DNA from: Phycisphaerae bacterium
Lineage (GTDB): Bacteria; Planctomycetota; Phycisphaerae; UBA1845
Length of the DNA: 48,638 nt
Assembly: GCA_029260015.1 (NCBI GenBank)
Contig: JAJDEB010000025.1
Location: forward strand, 1 to 48,638
Reading direction: 5' to 3'
The notes beneath the pieces are model-generated. The model saw nothing but the letters and a program-made list of their open reading frames with translations. It ran no database searches and had not been told where the DNA came from. Below are positions 32,870 through 40,808 of this stretch, one piece after another. Position 1 is the stretch's first letter; each line of letters opens with the position of its first letter. The position numbers and the translations under genes are program-made.

Positions 32870-33155
32870 TCTTCTTTCCGCCGTTCTGTTAATCGCTGGG
32901 GGCGTTTTTTTTCTGGCGGGGACCCTGGGCCTGTTGCGGTTTCCGGATGTCTACACCCGCCTTCATGCCTTGACCAAAGCCGACAACCTGGGCCTGGGTC
33001 TTGTGGTTGCGGGGCTTGCTGTTCAGGCGCAAAGCTGGGCTACAGTCGGCAAGTTGTTGCTGATCTGGGTGTTAGTGTTGCTTGCCGGAGCCAGCATCTC
33101 CCATCTGATCGCAAGTCGTGCGCTGCAGCGGGGGATCCGGCCGTGGAAGCCTTGA
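32856..33155 (+). CDS. mnhG: Antiporter subunit G (MrpG/MnhG-like)
   Basis: A 99-residue protein. The ATG at 32856 (MTPINLLSAVL) is chosen over an upstream in-frame start at 32820 because AGGAG precedes it by 7-8 bases and because MrpG proteins begin at this point. The family motif LGLLRFPDVYTRLHALTKAD is intact. It overlaps both neighbours, consistent with translational coupling. Confidence 0.92.
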   Translation: MTPINLLSAVLLIAGGVFFLAGTLGLLRFPDVYTRLHALTKADNLGLGLVVAGLAVQAQSWATVGKLLLIWVLVLLAGASISHLIASRALQRGIRPWKP

Positions 33156-33451
33156 CCCTGTTGTACTGGGCCTTCGATAGCCTGTTGGGACTGTGCTTGC
33201 TCTGGCTGGCCTGGCGAGCACTGGCAAGCCCGGATCTGTTCAAGGCGATTGTGCTCTTCTTCAGCTTCGGGCTGCTGATGGCACTGGCCTGGGTGCGGCT
33301 TAATGCGCCGGATGTCGCCCTGGCTGAAGCGGCCATAGGGGCAGGCCTGACAGGAGCCTTGTTGTTGGCGGCACTGGCAAGGCTTGAATCCATTGAGGAG
33401 CCAATCAGCCCAGGCAGCAACGGTGGGGAAACCGACATTCATGACAGATAA
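33143..33451 (+). CDS. DUF4040 subunit (MbhD-like)
   Basis: A 102-residue, three-helix protein. The signature LALVRLNAPDVALAEAAIGAG-like segment (here WVRLNAPDVALAEAAIGAG) is that of DUF4040, equivalent to MbhD or to part of the C-terminal extension of MrpA. Its occurrence as a separate gene, without an MrpA, indicates an Mbh-like or archaeal-type antiporter arrangement. It overlaps the next gene by 11 bases. Confidence 0.9.
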   Translation: MEALTLLYWAFDSLLGLCLLWLAWRALASPDLFKAIVLFFSFGLLMALAWVRLNAPDVALAEAAIGAGLTGALLLAALARLESIEEPISPGSNGGETDIHDR

Positions 33452-34124
33452 CCAACAAACTGGGAAAGCATTTCGCCTGTTACTCGTTCTGCTTCTGTCC
33501 GCCATCGCTGGGTGGTTGGCTTACGCGGTGCTGGCACTGAGCTCGTCGCCCGCCGGATTAGGCGAACAGGTAGTCACGCATCTCGACACCAGCGGGGTTG
33601 GCAATCCGGTTACAGCGGTGCTGCTCAACTTTCGTGGTTACGATACCTTGCTTGAAATGGCGGTGTTGCTGGTGGCGCTGCTCGGGGTGTGGTCGCTCGG
33701 CGGCATTGCTGATTATCGTGAATCCCCGCCGGGGCCTGTCCTGGACACGCTATCGCGTCTGCTGGTTCCGGTGCTGATTCTGGTGGCCGCTTATCTGTTG
33801 TGGGTGGGCGCCGACGCGCCGGGGGGAGCATTTCAGGCCGGATCGGTGCTGGGGGCCGCCGGTGTACTACTGCTGCTTTCCGGTTGGCGTCTCGGCAACC
33901 GATTCGCCGGATTGCTGCTGAGGGCAGTACTCGTCTTGGGTCTGGGGCTGTTCGTCATTGCAGGCACAGGCCTGTTCCTGATCGGCGGCGCATTCCTTGA
34001 ATATCCTCCCTCTTTGGCAGGTGGGCTGATATTGCTGATCGAAGCGGCGGCAACGATGACCATTGGCGCCACCCTGGCGGCCCTGTTCCTGGGTAATCGG
34101 CCAAGGGTGGAGCCGGACAAATGA
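33441..34124 (+). CDS. MbhE-MrpB-like fused antiporter subunit
   Basis: A 227-residue protein starting at the ATG at 33441 rather than the upstream start at 33384, which would overlap most of the DUF4040 gene's tail. The first part (about 1-95) contains NPVTAVLLNFRGYDTLLEMA, typical of MbhE or of MrpA's last segment. The remainder (about 105-225) is an MrpB domain with LLWVGADAPGGAFQAGSVLG. The two are usually separate subunits in Mbh complexes. The stop overlaps the C subunit start by four bases. Confidence 0.88.
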   Translation: MTDNQQTGKAFRLLLVLLLSAIAGWLAYAVLALSSSPAGLGEQVVTHLDTSGVGNPVTAVLLNFRGYDTLLEMAVLLVALLGVWSLGGIADYRESPPGPVLDTLSRLLVPVLILVAAYLLWVGADAPGGAFQAGSVLGAAGVLLLLSGWRLGNRFAGLLLRAVLVLGLGLFVIAGTGLFLIGGAFLEYPPSLAGGLILLIEAAATMTIGATLAALFLGNRPRVEPDK

Positions 34125-34429
34125 GCTACATAATCCTCTATGCCCTGCTCGGCGTGGGCCTGTTTGTCCTGGGCCTGTATGCCTTGATTATTCACGCGCA
34201 TCTGCTGCGCAAGATACTGGCTATTAATGTGATGGGCACCGGGGTGTTTCTGGTACTGGTGGCGCTGGCCGCCCGTCACCAGGATGCGCCGCCGGATCCG
34301 GTGCCCCATGCCATGGTGATCACCGGCATCGTGGTTGCGGTATCGGCCACGGCTTTGGCGCTTATCTTGATGCTGAAGGTCTATGCGGCCACCGGAAAGA
34401 CAGAACTGCACGATGGAAAACCAGACTGA
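34121..34429 (+). CDS. mnhC: Antiporter subunit C (MrpC/MnhC, NuoK-like)
   Basis: A 102-residue, three-helix NuoK-type subunit. Typical sequence includes GLYALIIHAHLLRKILAINV and the loop PVPHAMVITGIVVAVSATAL. It couples the antiporter-like subunits to the rest of the membrane arm. The ATGA overlap with the MrpB fusion shows coupling. Confidence 0.93.
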   Translation: MSYIILYALLGVGLFVLGLYALIIHAHLLRKILAINVMGTGVFLVLVALAARHQDAPPDPVPHAMVITGIVVAVSATALALILMLKVYAATGKTELHDGKPD

Positions 34430-34530
34430 TATGGGGCGATTAGGATCGAGACAAGGGCAAGCCCGATGAACATTCAGGTCAACAACAGGCTTACCTCCCA
34501 TACTTTCAGTTGGTTTCGGGACCGGCGAGC

Positions 34531-35991
34531 ATGACAGGCGATTTGCTGGGCATTCCCTGGGCTGTGCTATTGATTCTGTTGCCGCTGATCGGTGGCTTGG
34601 CCTGCTTCCTGTTGCCGTCACTATCGAAATCACTGGGTCTACTTTGCGCGCTGGCTATCCTTGTCGCAGTGGGCGGCCTGGGGTGGCAGCTGGCAGAGAA
34701 TGGCGCACAGCGCTATGCCATCGGTGGCTGGGGCGCGCCCCTGGGTATCGATCTTTACGCCGATGGACTGAGCCTGCTGATGCTGGTGATGGCAGCTCTG
34801 GTGGGACTGGGTGTCAGCGTCTATTCCAGCGCTTATTTCAACGGTGATAAAGCGCGCCATTTCTGGCCACTCTGGTTGTTCCTGTGGGCGGCACTGAATG
34901 CGCTCTTTCTGTCCGCCGATATTTTCAATCTCTATGTCACGCTGGAGTTGCTGGGACTAGCAGCGGTAGCGCTGGTGGCGCTGGCGGGTGGTGCCGATGC
35001 CCTCAACGCAGCCATGCGCTACCTGCTGGTCAGCCTGTTGGGGTCGTTGTTTTACTTGCTGGGGGTCGCGCTGATTTATCACGGTTTTGGCAGTGTAGAC
35101 ATCGCGATTCTGGCCCAACGGATAGAGCCATCGCCCGCTGCCTGGTCAGCGGTGGGACTGATGAGCGCCGGCCTGCTCCTTAAAACGGCGCTGTTCCCGA
35201 TGCATTTCTGGTTGCCGGCAGCTCATGCCAGCGCCCCGGCACCGGTGAGCGCCCTGTTGTCCGCACTGGTGGTGAAGGCTCCTTTTTATATCCTGTTGCG
35301 TCTCTGGCTGGAGATTTTTTCGCCGACGGGTGCTGCGCCTGGTCAGCTTCTGGGCCAGCTTCTGGGACTGCTTGGTGCCGCCGCTGTCCTCTGGGGCGGA
35401 ATCCAGGCGCTGCGCCAGACACGGCTTAAGTTACTGATTGCCTATTCGACCGTGGCGCAACTGGGTTACCTGTTTCTGGCTTTTCCGCTGGGGACGAGCA
35501 TTGCTTGGAAGGGAGTTTTTTATCTATTGCTGTCTCACGCCCTGGCCAAGGCGGCCATGTTCATGGCAGCGGGCAACATACTGTATTTCTGTGGACATGA
35601 TCGCATTACGGATCTTGACGGGGTTGCGCAACGACTGCCTCTGACGCTGGCTGCGTTTTCCCTGGCGGGTGTCAGCATTATGGGCCTGCCGCCCAGTGGC
35701 GGCTTTGTCGCCAAGTGGTTGCTGCTGGAAACGGCCCTGCGTTCGGGGCAATGGTGGTGGGCGGCTATTCTGATTCTGGGTGGATTATTGGCCGCCGCCT
35801 ATATTTTTCAGGTCATCGGCCATGCATTTACCCAGGCTGACGCACCCGCTGAAACAGGTCTGGTGCCAGCGAGAATGGAGTGGACCGCCGTCATGTTTGC
35901 GTTTGCGGCAATACTGCTGGGGTTTTTTGCAACTGACGCCTTCGAATTGATCGGGATAGGCGCGCCGACCAGCGGAGTGAGTGGCGGATGA
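34531..35991 (+). CDS. Antiporter-like subunit 1 (MrpD/MnhD-like)
   Basis: A 486-residue proton/cation-translocating subunit of the NuoLMN superfamily with 14 helices. The ATG at 34531 is preferred to the TTG at 34510. The transmembrane glutamate is E139 in LYVTLELLGLAAVAL; the lysines are in LLKTALFPMHFWLPAAHASA and in LVVKAPFYILL. These key residues support an active transport channel. A 12-bp duplication (CAGCTTCTGGGC/A, about 35344-35367) gives the repeated GQLLGQLLG. It overlaps the next gene by four bases. Confidence 0.92.
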   Translation: MTGDLLGIPWAVLLILLPLIGGLACFLLPSLSKSLGLLCALAILVAVGGLGWQLAENGAQRYAIGGWGAPLGIDLYADGLSLLMLVMAALVGLGVSVYSSAYFNGDKARHFWPLWLFLWAALNALFLSADIFNLYVTLELLGLAAVALVALAGGADALNAAMRYLLVSLLGSLFYLLGVALIYHGFGSVDIAILAQRIEPSPAAWSAVGLMSAGLLLKTALFPMHFWLPAAHASAPAPVSALLSALVVKAPFYILLRLWLEIFSPTGAAPGQLLGQLLGLLGAAAVLWGGIQALRQTRLKLLIAYSTVAQLGYLFLAFPLGTSIAWKGVFYLLLSHALAKAAMFMAAGNILYFCGHDRITDLDGVAQRLPLTLAAFSLAGVSIMGLPPSGGFVAKWLLLETALRSGQWWWAAILILGGLLAAAYIFQVIGHAFTQADAPAETGLVPARMEWTAVMFAFAAILLGFFATDAFELIGIGAPTSGVSGG

Positions 35992-37484
35992 ACCTGGCTC
36001 AGTCACTGCCTCTGTTAGTAGTCGCCAGCTCTCTCGTACCGGGAGCCATTATTTTCTTCCTGGACGAAAAGCAAACGGTCGCTCGCATTTTCTTGAATAT
36101 GGCCGGTGCCCTTATCAAGCTGGCGTTGGCCGGTGTCATGCTGTGGGGGATTGTTCACGGATATCATTACGAAATTCGTCTGCCGCTATTGCCGGGGATT
36201 GACCTCTTTCTGCGCGCAGGTCCGCTGGCGATGTTATTCGTTACCCTGTCGGCTACCTTGTGGCTTCTCACCACGATCTATGCCATCGGCTACCTGGAGG
36301 ATTCACCTCACCGCAGCCGCTTTTTCGGGTTTTTTAGTCTCTGCGTGACCGCCACTGCTGGCCTGGCGCTGGCGGGCAATCTGCTGACTTTTTTGCTGTT
36401 TTATGAGTTGTTGACCCTCGCTACCTATCCGCTGATAGTGCACCGTGGAACTGAAGAGGCCCGTCTGGCGGGACGCAATTATTTGATTTATACGATAGGC
36501 GGTGGCGCCCTGCTATTGCTGGCCACCGTGTGGCTTTACACTCTGACGGGTACTCTGGAATTTACCGCGCGGGGTTTTCTTTCAGGCCTGGATGCCGTTC
36601 ATCATCCAGCGCTGATCGTCATCTTTGTACTGTTCATTGCAGGACTCGGTGTCAAGGCAGCACTGCTGCCCTTTCACGGTTGGCTGCCGCAAGCCATGGT
36701 GGCACCGGCACCGGTCAGCGCATTGCTGCATGCGGTGGCGGTGGTCAAGGCTGGGGCTTTTGGTATCGTGCGCGTGGTTTACGATGTGTATGGTATCGAG
36801 TTTGCAGCCGACCTCGGCGTTACCCTGCCGCTGGCAATACTGGCGTCTGCGACCATCATTTACGGCTCGGTGCGAGCCCTGTTTCAGGATGATTTAAAAC
36901 GTCGGCTGGCGTTTTCCACGGTTAGCCAGGTCTCTTATATTGCCCTTGGCGTGGCCGTGGTGGGACCCATCGCCACCATCGGCGGTCTGGTTCATCTGGT
37001 TCACCAGGGTATACAGAAAGTAACCCTGTTTTTCTGTGCTGGCAACCTTGCCGAGACCCTGGGCATCCACAAAGTCAGTGAAATGAATGGCGTTGCTCGA
37101 CGCATGCCCTGGACCATGACGGCCTTCACGATTAGTGCATTGGGCATGATCGGCCTGCCACCGCTGACGGGGTTTATCAGTAAATGGTATCTCGGCATGG
37201 GGGCACTGGATGCCGGGCAAAACTGGGTTATTTTTATTCTGGCCGGCAGCAGCCTGCTCAATGCGGCTTACTTTCTACCCATAGTCTATGCCGCCTGGTT
37301 TAAGCCCTCTCCCTCAACCTGGCCACACGAGCGGTCATTTGGAGCGCTTGAGACCGCCTGGCCCTTGCTCTTGCCGCCCATTATCACTGCAGCGCTCACC
37401 CTGGGTTTGGGGCTGCTGGCATCAAGCCCGATCAGCCCCCTTGAGTGGGTGCGCTTTATTGCCAGTAGGGAATTTGCGCCATGA
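35988..37484 (+). CDS. Antiporter-like subunit 2 (MrpD/NuoM-like)
   Basis: A 498-residue NuoLMN-type subunit. E140 in FLLFYELLTLATYPL and lysines in KAALLPFHGWLPQAM and HAVAVVKAGAFGIVR are the residues expected of a working proton path, as is the HLVHQGIQKVTLFF segment. It may partner with subunit 1 as MrpA/MrpD do in canonical Mrp. ATGA overlaps join it to genes on both sides. Confidence 0.92.
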   Translation: MNLAQSLPLLVVASSLVPGAIIFFLDEKQTVARIFLNMAGALIKLALAGVMLWGIVHGYHYEIRLPLLPGIDLFLRAGPLAMLFVTLSATLWLLTTIYAIGYLEDSPHRSRFFGFFSLCVTATAGLALAGNLLTFLLFYELLTLATYPLIVHRGTEEARLAGRNYLIYTIGGGALLLLATVWLYTLTGTLEFTARGFLSGLDAVHHPALIVIFVLFIAGLGVKAALLPFHGWLPQAMVAPAPVSALLHAVAVVKAGAFGIVRVVYDVYGIEFAADLGVTLPLAILASATIIYGSVRALFQDDLKRRLAFSTVSQVSYIALGVAVVGPIATIGGLVHLVHQGIQKVTLFFCAGNLAETLGIHKVSEMNGVARRMPWTMTAFTISALGMIGLPPLTGFISKWYLGMGALDAGQNWVIFILAGSSLLNAAYFLPIVYAAWFKPSPSTWPHERSFGALETAWPLLLPPIITAALTLGLGLLASSPISPLEWVRFIASREFAP

Positions 37485-38803
37485 GCGGTCCAGTGATGAC
37501 TTTACTGTTGCTTGCAGTGCCTGGATTACCCCTGTTACTGGCGATTCCGGCATTAAACCGTCGTCTGCTCTGGCCTCTGCACATTGCATTGTTGCCAACG
37601 ATCGTCCTGCTTTTTTTGCCGGGTGACTTTTCCATCGAGCTGCCCTGGGTTTTATTGGGTAGTGCCGGAATGGGCATCGATACGGTATCCCGTTGGTGGC
37701 TGCTTATGTCAATAACCATCTGGATCGCCAGCGCAACCTTTTTGCATAAATCCATTGAATCCGGTACTGACAACCGTCTGACAGCCCTGTTTTTGCTGAC
37801 GCTGGCGGGTCAGCTAGGCGCGATTGTGGCGACGAATCTGGTGAGCTTTTTCGCATTTACGACCCTGATGGGATACGCATTCGTCGGCCTGCTGTTTGTC
37901 GATGGTGATGACCGGGCGCGCCGTGCTGGACGCTTATACCTGGTATTGCTGATCGTTGCGGACATTATTCTCTTTGAGGCCCTTTTGATTGCTGGCGGGT
38001 TAACGAATGACCTGGGATTCGCAGCGGTATCCCGTGTCATCGCCCAATCACCATCGTCTGTTTTCTATCTATCGATGGTGATTGCCGGTTTCGCCCTCAA
38101 GGCAGGGTTCTGGCCGCTACACCTATGGCTACCACTGGCCTATGGCTCGGCCCGTCCGGCAGTGGCGTTTTTGTTGTGGGTGGTGCCGGTTGCTACAGGA
38201 TTGCTTGGCATGGTGCGCTGGATACCCCTTGGGGTGATTGCTGAGCCCACTCTCGGGACACTACTCCTGGGCAGTGGCGCGGCGGGAATCTTCTACGCAC
38301 TGCTGTTTGGGTTGATGCGGGCACAATGGAAACAGGCACCTCTCTATGTTGCCATCCTCGCGACGGGGGTCTTTGCTATGGGTCTGGGGATTGGCATGGT
38401 CGATCCTGCTATATGGAACCAGTACGGTGGCGATTCGGCGCCTGTCTTCGTTGCCGCAGTGGGATTGGGGTTCGCGATAATAATCGCCGGGTTGGCATGG
38501 TTGGAGAGGAAAAAGGGGAGTCCATCCGATTCAAGTGTGGCTGATGGAACAGTGCCCTGGTTTGAGTATTGGCCGCAAGCTATCATTCGCTGGGGACGGC
38601 GGACGGGGTTCGATACCTTGCCAGGATTGCGTGAGTCATGGTTGGCCAGGTGGGGCGGTCTATTGCAAACAGGTAGATGGCAAAAAGTGTTCGATGCCGG
38701 TGAGTATTTTATTCAGCGTTGGGCATTTGCGGTCACGCTGTCTTTGCTTCTGGGCATGCTATCTGTCGTACTTCTACTGCTGGATGTGATATCGGTTCTG
38801 TAA
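37481..38803 (+). CDS. Antiporter-like subunit 3, divergent (lacks the TM glutamate)
   Basis: A 440-residue divergent NuoLMN-type protein closing the operon. The lysine and histidine of LKAGFWPLHLWLPLAYGSAR remain. However, the position of the essential membrane glutamate reads T128 (VSFFAFTTLMGYAF) and the later VVKAG-type lysine is replaced (VVPVATGLLGMVR). The last helix-rich 100 residues include a charged cytoplasmic loop (LERKKGSPSDSS). It probably lacks its own proton path and may be a structural end-cap like the distal subunit of other complexes; that is inference. Confidence 0.85.
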   Translation: MSGPVMTLLLLAVPGLPLLLAIPALNRRLLWPLHIALLPTIVLLFLPGDFSIELPWVLLGSAGMGIDTVSRWWLLMSITIWIASATFLHKSIESGTDNRLTALFLLTLAGQLGAIVATNLVSFFAFTTLMGYAFVGLLFVDGDDRARRAGRLYLVLLIVADIILFEALLIAGGLTNDLGFAAVSRVIAQSPSSVFYLSMVIAGFALKAGFWPLHLWLPLAYGSARPAVAFLLWVVPVATGLLGMVRWIPLGVIAEPTLGTLLLGSGAAGIFYALLFGLMRAQWKQAPLYVAILATGVFAMGLGIGMVDPAIWNQYGGDSAPVFVAAVGLGFAIIIAGLAWLERKKGSPSDSSVADGTVPWFEYWPQAIIRWGRRTGFDTLPGLRESWLARWGGLLQTGRWQKVFDAGEYFIQRWAFAVTLSLLLGMLSVVLLLLDVISVL

Positions 38804-39185
38804 GGCGTGATATCAGTGAATATCCCACTTATCTGGCAAAAATGCTGAAGGACACGACGAATGGATGGAAGATAAGCTTTCATCCCTGCTTGAGCTGTAC
38901 CATGATCACGACACGTATCTTCGATGCTTAACTGACAATACTGCCTGGACGCGGTACCTGGCCAGTCACGCCCGAGCGATTGGGGATCAGGAAACGCAAG
39001 GGATACGGATAGTTGAATGTCCATTGTAGCTCTGGCTTTTCGATACGAATAAATCGGAGCATCCCTTAAGATAAGGTTTTTTGGTATTTCCATTGCGCGG
39101 AATTAGGGTTAGCCTACTCAGATAAGTGCTAGAAATTCTAGTCTTTTTTACATCACAAGATCGTCAACTTTCCTAGAGGGATTTT
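38804..39185. other. Intergenic region before the OmpA-type lipoprotein; small ORF and palindrome
   Basis: An ORF from 38865 to 39029 would encode 54 residues (MEDKLSSLLELYHDHDTYLR...), with no recognised family and no good ribosome site; I leave it as a possibility. Nearer the lipoprotein, CTAGAA-A-TTCTAG (39129-39141) is a perfect palindrome followed by a short T tract, 45 bases before the start codon. The lipoprotein ribosome site is AGAGGG at 39174-39179. Confidence 0.35.
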
Positions 39186-40658
39186 ATGAAAAATCTATTA
39201 TTGGTCTTAGCTATTGGTGCTAGCTTGCTCGTCGGTGGTTGTGCCCATCAGAAAAATCTCACGCAAGAACAAGCGCTGAGTAAATACCCGGCCGTCGCCA
39301 GTCTCAAGACAGGTCTGGATCAGGCCGCGTTGGATCAGGTTCCTTTACTTTCTCCCCAGAACGCTGAGCAAGCAAAGTCGCTATATCAAGACGCCTATAA
39401 ATTAGCTCAAGTCGATGATGGTGAGGCTGAAACTTTGGCAAGTCAGGGATTAAGTGCGTTAGAGCGTGCGACCAAAAATGCCGCACGTACCCGGATTGAG
39501 CTAGAAGCTGCGTTGCGAGCTCGAGGAAAAGCACGTCAAATTCAGGCGCACACACGTAACAAGGAACAATTCGCAAATGCCGATAAAGAATTTACGAAAA
39601 CGGCTAAGTTAATTGAAGACGGTAAAATCGCCAGGGCACGTGAAGCGCGTAAGGAGCTGGCCACACTCTATAGTAAATTAGAGCTGAGCACCCTTAAAGG
39701 CAGTACCATTGAAGTGGCTGCCAGCACTATCAAGCAGGCCAGGAAAAACGATGTAGACGACTATGCTCCAAAAACCATGGCAGAAGCTGAGGAGCAATTA
39801 ACTCTTGCACAAAAAGTATTAGAAGCTGATCGATCGGCAGTCGCCAAAGCGTCAGAACATGCGGGGCGAGCCGTATGGTTGGCTGATCGTGCGACACAAA
39901 TTGCCCAACTCCTAATAGAGTTTGATCAAGCACGCATGAGTAACGAAGAAATCGCTCTTTGGTACCAAGAGCAATTGTCTAAGGTGGTCGCAAGTGTAGA
40001 GCCCAATCCGGCTTTCAATCTCAGCAACAGAGAGTTAGTGGCCAACTTGCAACAACGCGTCGGTTCCACTGTGCGGGAAAACCGCCAGTTGGCGAGTCAA
40101 ATTGATTCACTTAAGCAAAAATATTCTGGCGTGATTGCGGAGAAAGAAACTGCGTTGGCTAGCGTGATCGCGGAGAAGGAAACTGCATTGGCAAATATTC
40201 GCCAGACCTCCGCCGCAGAAAGACAAGCAAAAGCTGAGTTCGAAGCAAAATTTACCCAGATACAAAAGTATTTTTCCAGTTCAGAAGCGGAAGTCTATCG
40301 ACAGGGCAACAACGTTTTGATTCGTGCCTATGGATTTACTTTTCCTTCCGGCAGTAGCGAGATTCAATCTGATAATTTTCCGTTGCTAAACAAAATTAAC
40401 TCCAGCATTAATCAGTTTCCGTCAGCCAATATCGTGGTTTCTGGCCATACGGATAGTCGAGGTAGTACAGAGTTAAATCAACGTCTATCTGAACAACGCG
40501 CGCAAAAAGTAGCTCGTTTCCTGGTCGACGTAGGCGGACTACCTTCGAGCCGAGTGAAAGCCGAAGGCATGGGAAAAAATCGCCCGGTGGCTTCTAATGA
40601 AACCTCTGAAGGCCGTGCCGCCAATCGACGAGTAGAAATATTGATCAATAATTCTTAA
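39186..40658 (+). CDS. OmpA-family outer membrane lipoprotein with DUF4398-like helical region
   Basis: A 490-residue lipoprotein. The signal peptide ends in the lipobox LVGGC (Cys19). Residues about 30-270 are Ala/Lys/Glu-rich helices of DUF4398 type. A coiled coil around 300-345 contains the tandem repeat VIAEKETALAS / VIAEKETALAN, a recent in-frame duplication. The C-terminal OmpA domain (about 360-490) has the peptidoglycan-binding NIVVSGHTDSRGSTELNQRL and NRRVEI motifs. It would anchor the outer membrane to peptidoglycan. The stop is followed by a strong terminator. Confidence 0.92.
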   Translation: MKNLLLVLAIGASLLVGGCAHQKNLTQEQALSKYPAVASLKTGLDQAALDQVPLLSPQNAEQAKSLYQDAYKLAQVDDGEAETLASQGLSALERATKNAARTRIELEAALRARGKARQIQAHTRNKEQFANADKEFTKTAKLIEDGKIARAREARKELATLYSKLELSTLKGSTIEVAASTIKQARKNDVDDYAPKTMAEAEEQLTLAQKVLEADRSAVAKASEHAGRAVWLADRATQIAQLLIEFDQARMSNEEIALWYQEQLSKVVASVEPNPAFNLSNRELVANLQQRVGSTVRENRQLASQIDSLKQKYSGVIAEKETALASVIAEKETALANIRQTSAAERQAKAEFEAKFTQIQKYFSSSEAEVYRQGNNVLIRAYGFTFPSGSSEIQSDNFPLLNKINSSINQFPSANIVVSGHTDSRGSTELNQRLSEQRAQKVARFLVDVGGLPSSRVKAEGMGKNRPVASNETSEGRAANRRVEILINNS

Positions 40659-40676
40659 ATCTCCTGGGCTTCTATT

Positions 40677-40704
40677 CCCCGCAGCTTGCTGCGGGGATTT
40701 TTAT
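40677..40704 (+). terminator. Intrinsic terminator after the OmpA-type lipoprotein
   Basis: CCCCGCAGC and GCTGCGGGG form a perfect 9-bp stem with a two-base TT centre (loop opens to four), followed by ATTTTTATT. It begins 19 bases after the lipoprotein stop and isolates it from the L,D-transpeptidase gene. Confidence 0.9.
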
Positions 40705-40808
40705 TGGGGTCGGTACGCCCTTTATTAACGGCAGGGTAGGAGAGAAGCAGTAAGGTCTATTAACCCTTCTCGCAGTAAATAAATTAAAACTCGGGAGTTT
40801 TGTTCGTG

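Noticed and set aside
33833..34633. 266-codon frame on the minus strand
   Set aside because: It overlaps three recognised antiporter genes antisense, and its translation is low-complexity and Arg/Pro/Ser-rich with no family resemblance.
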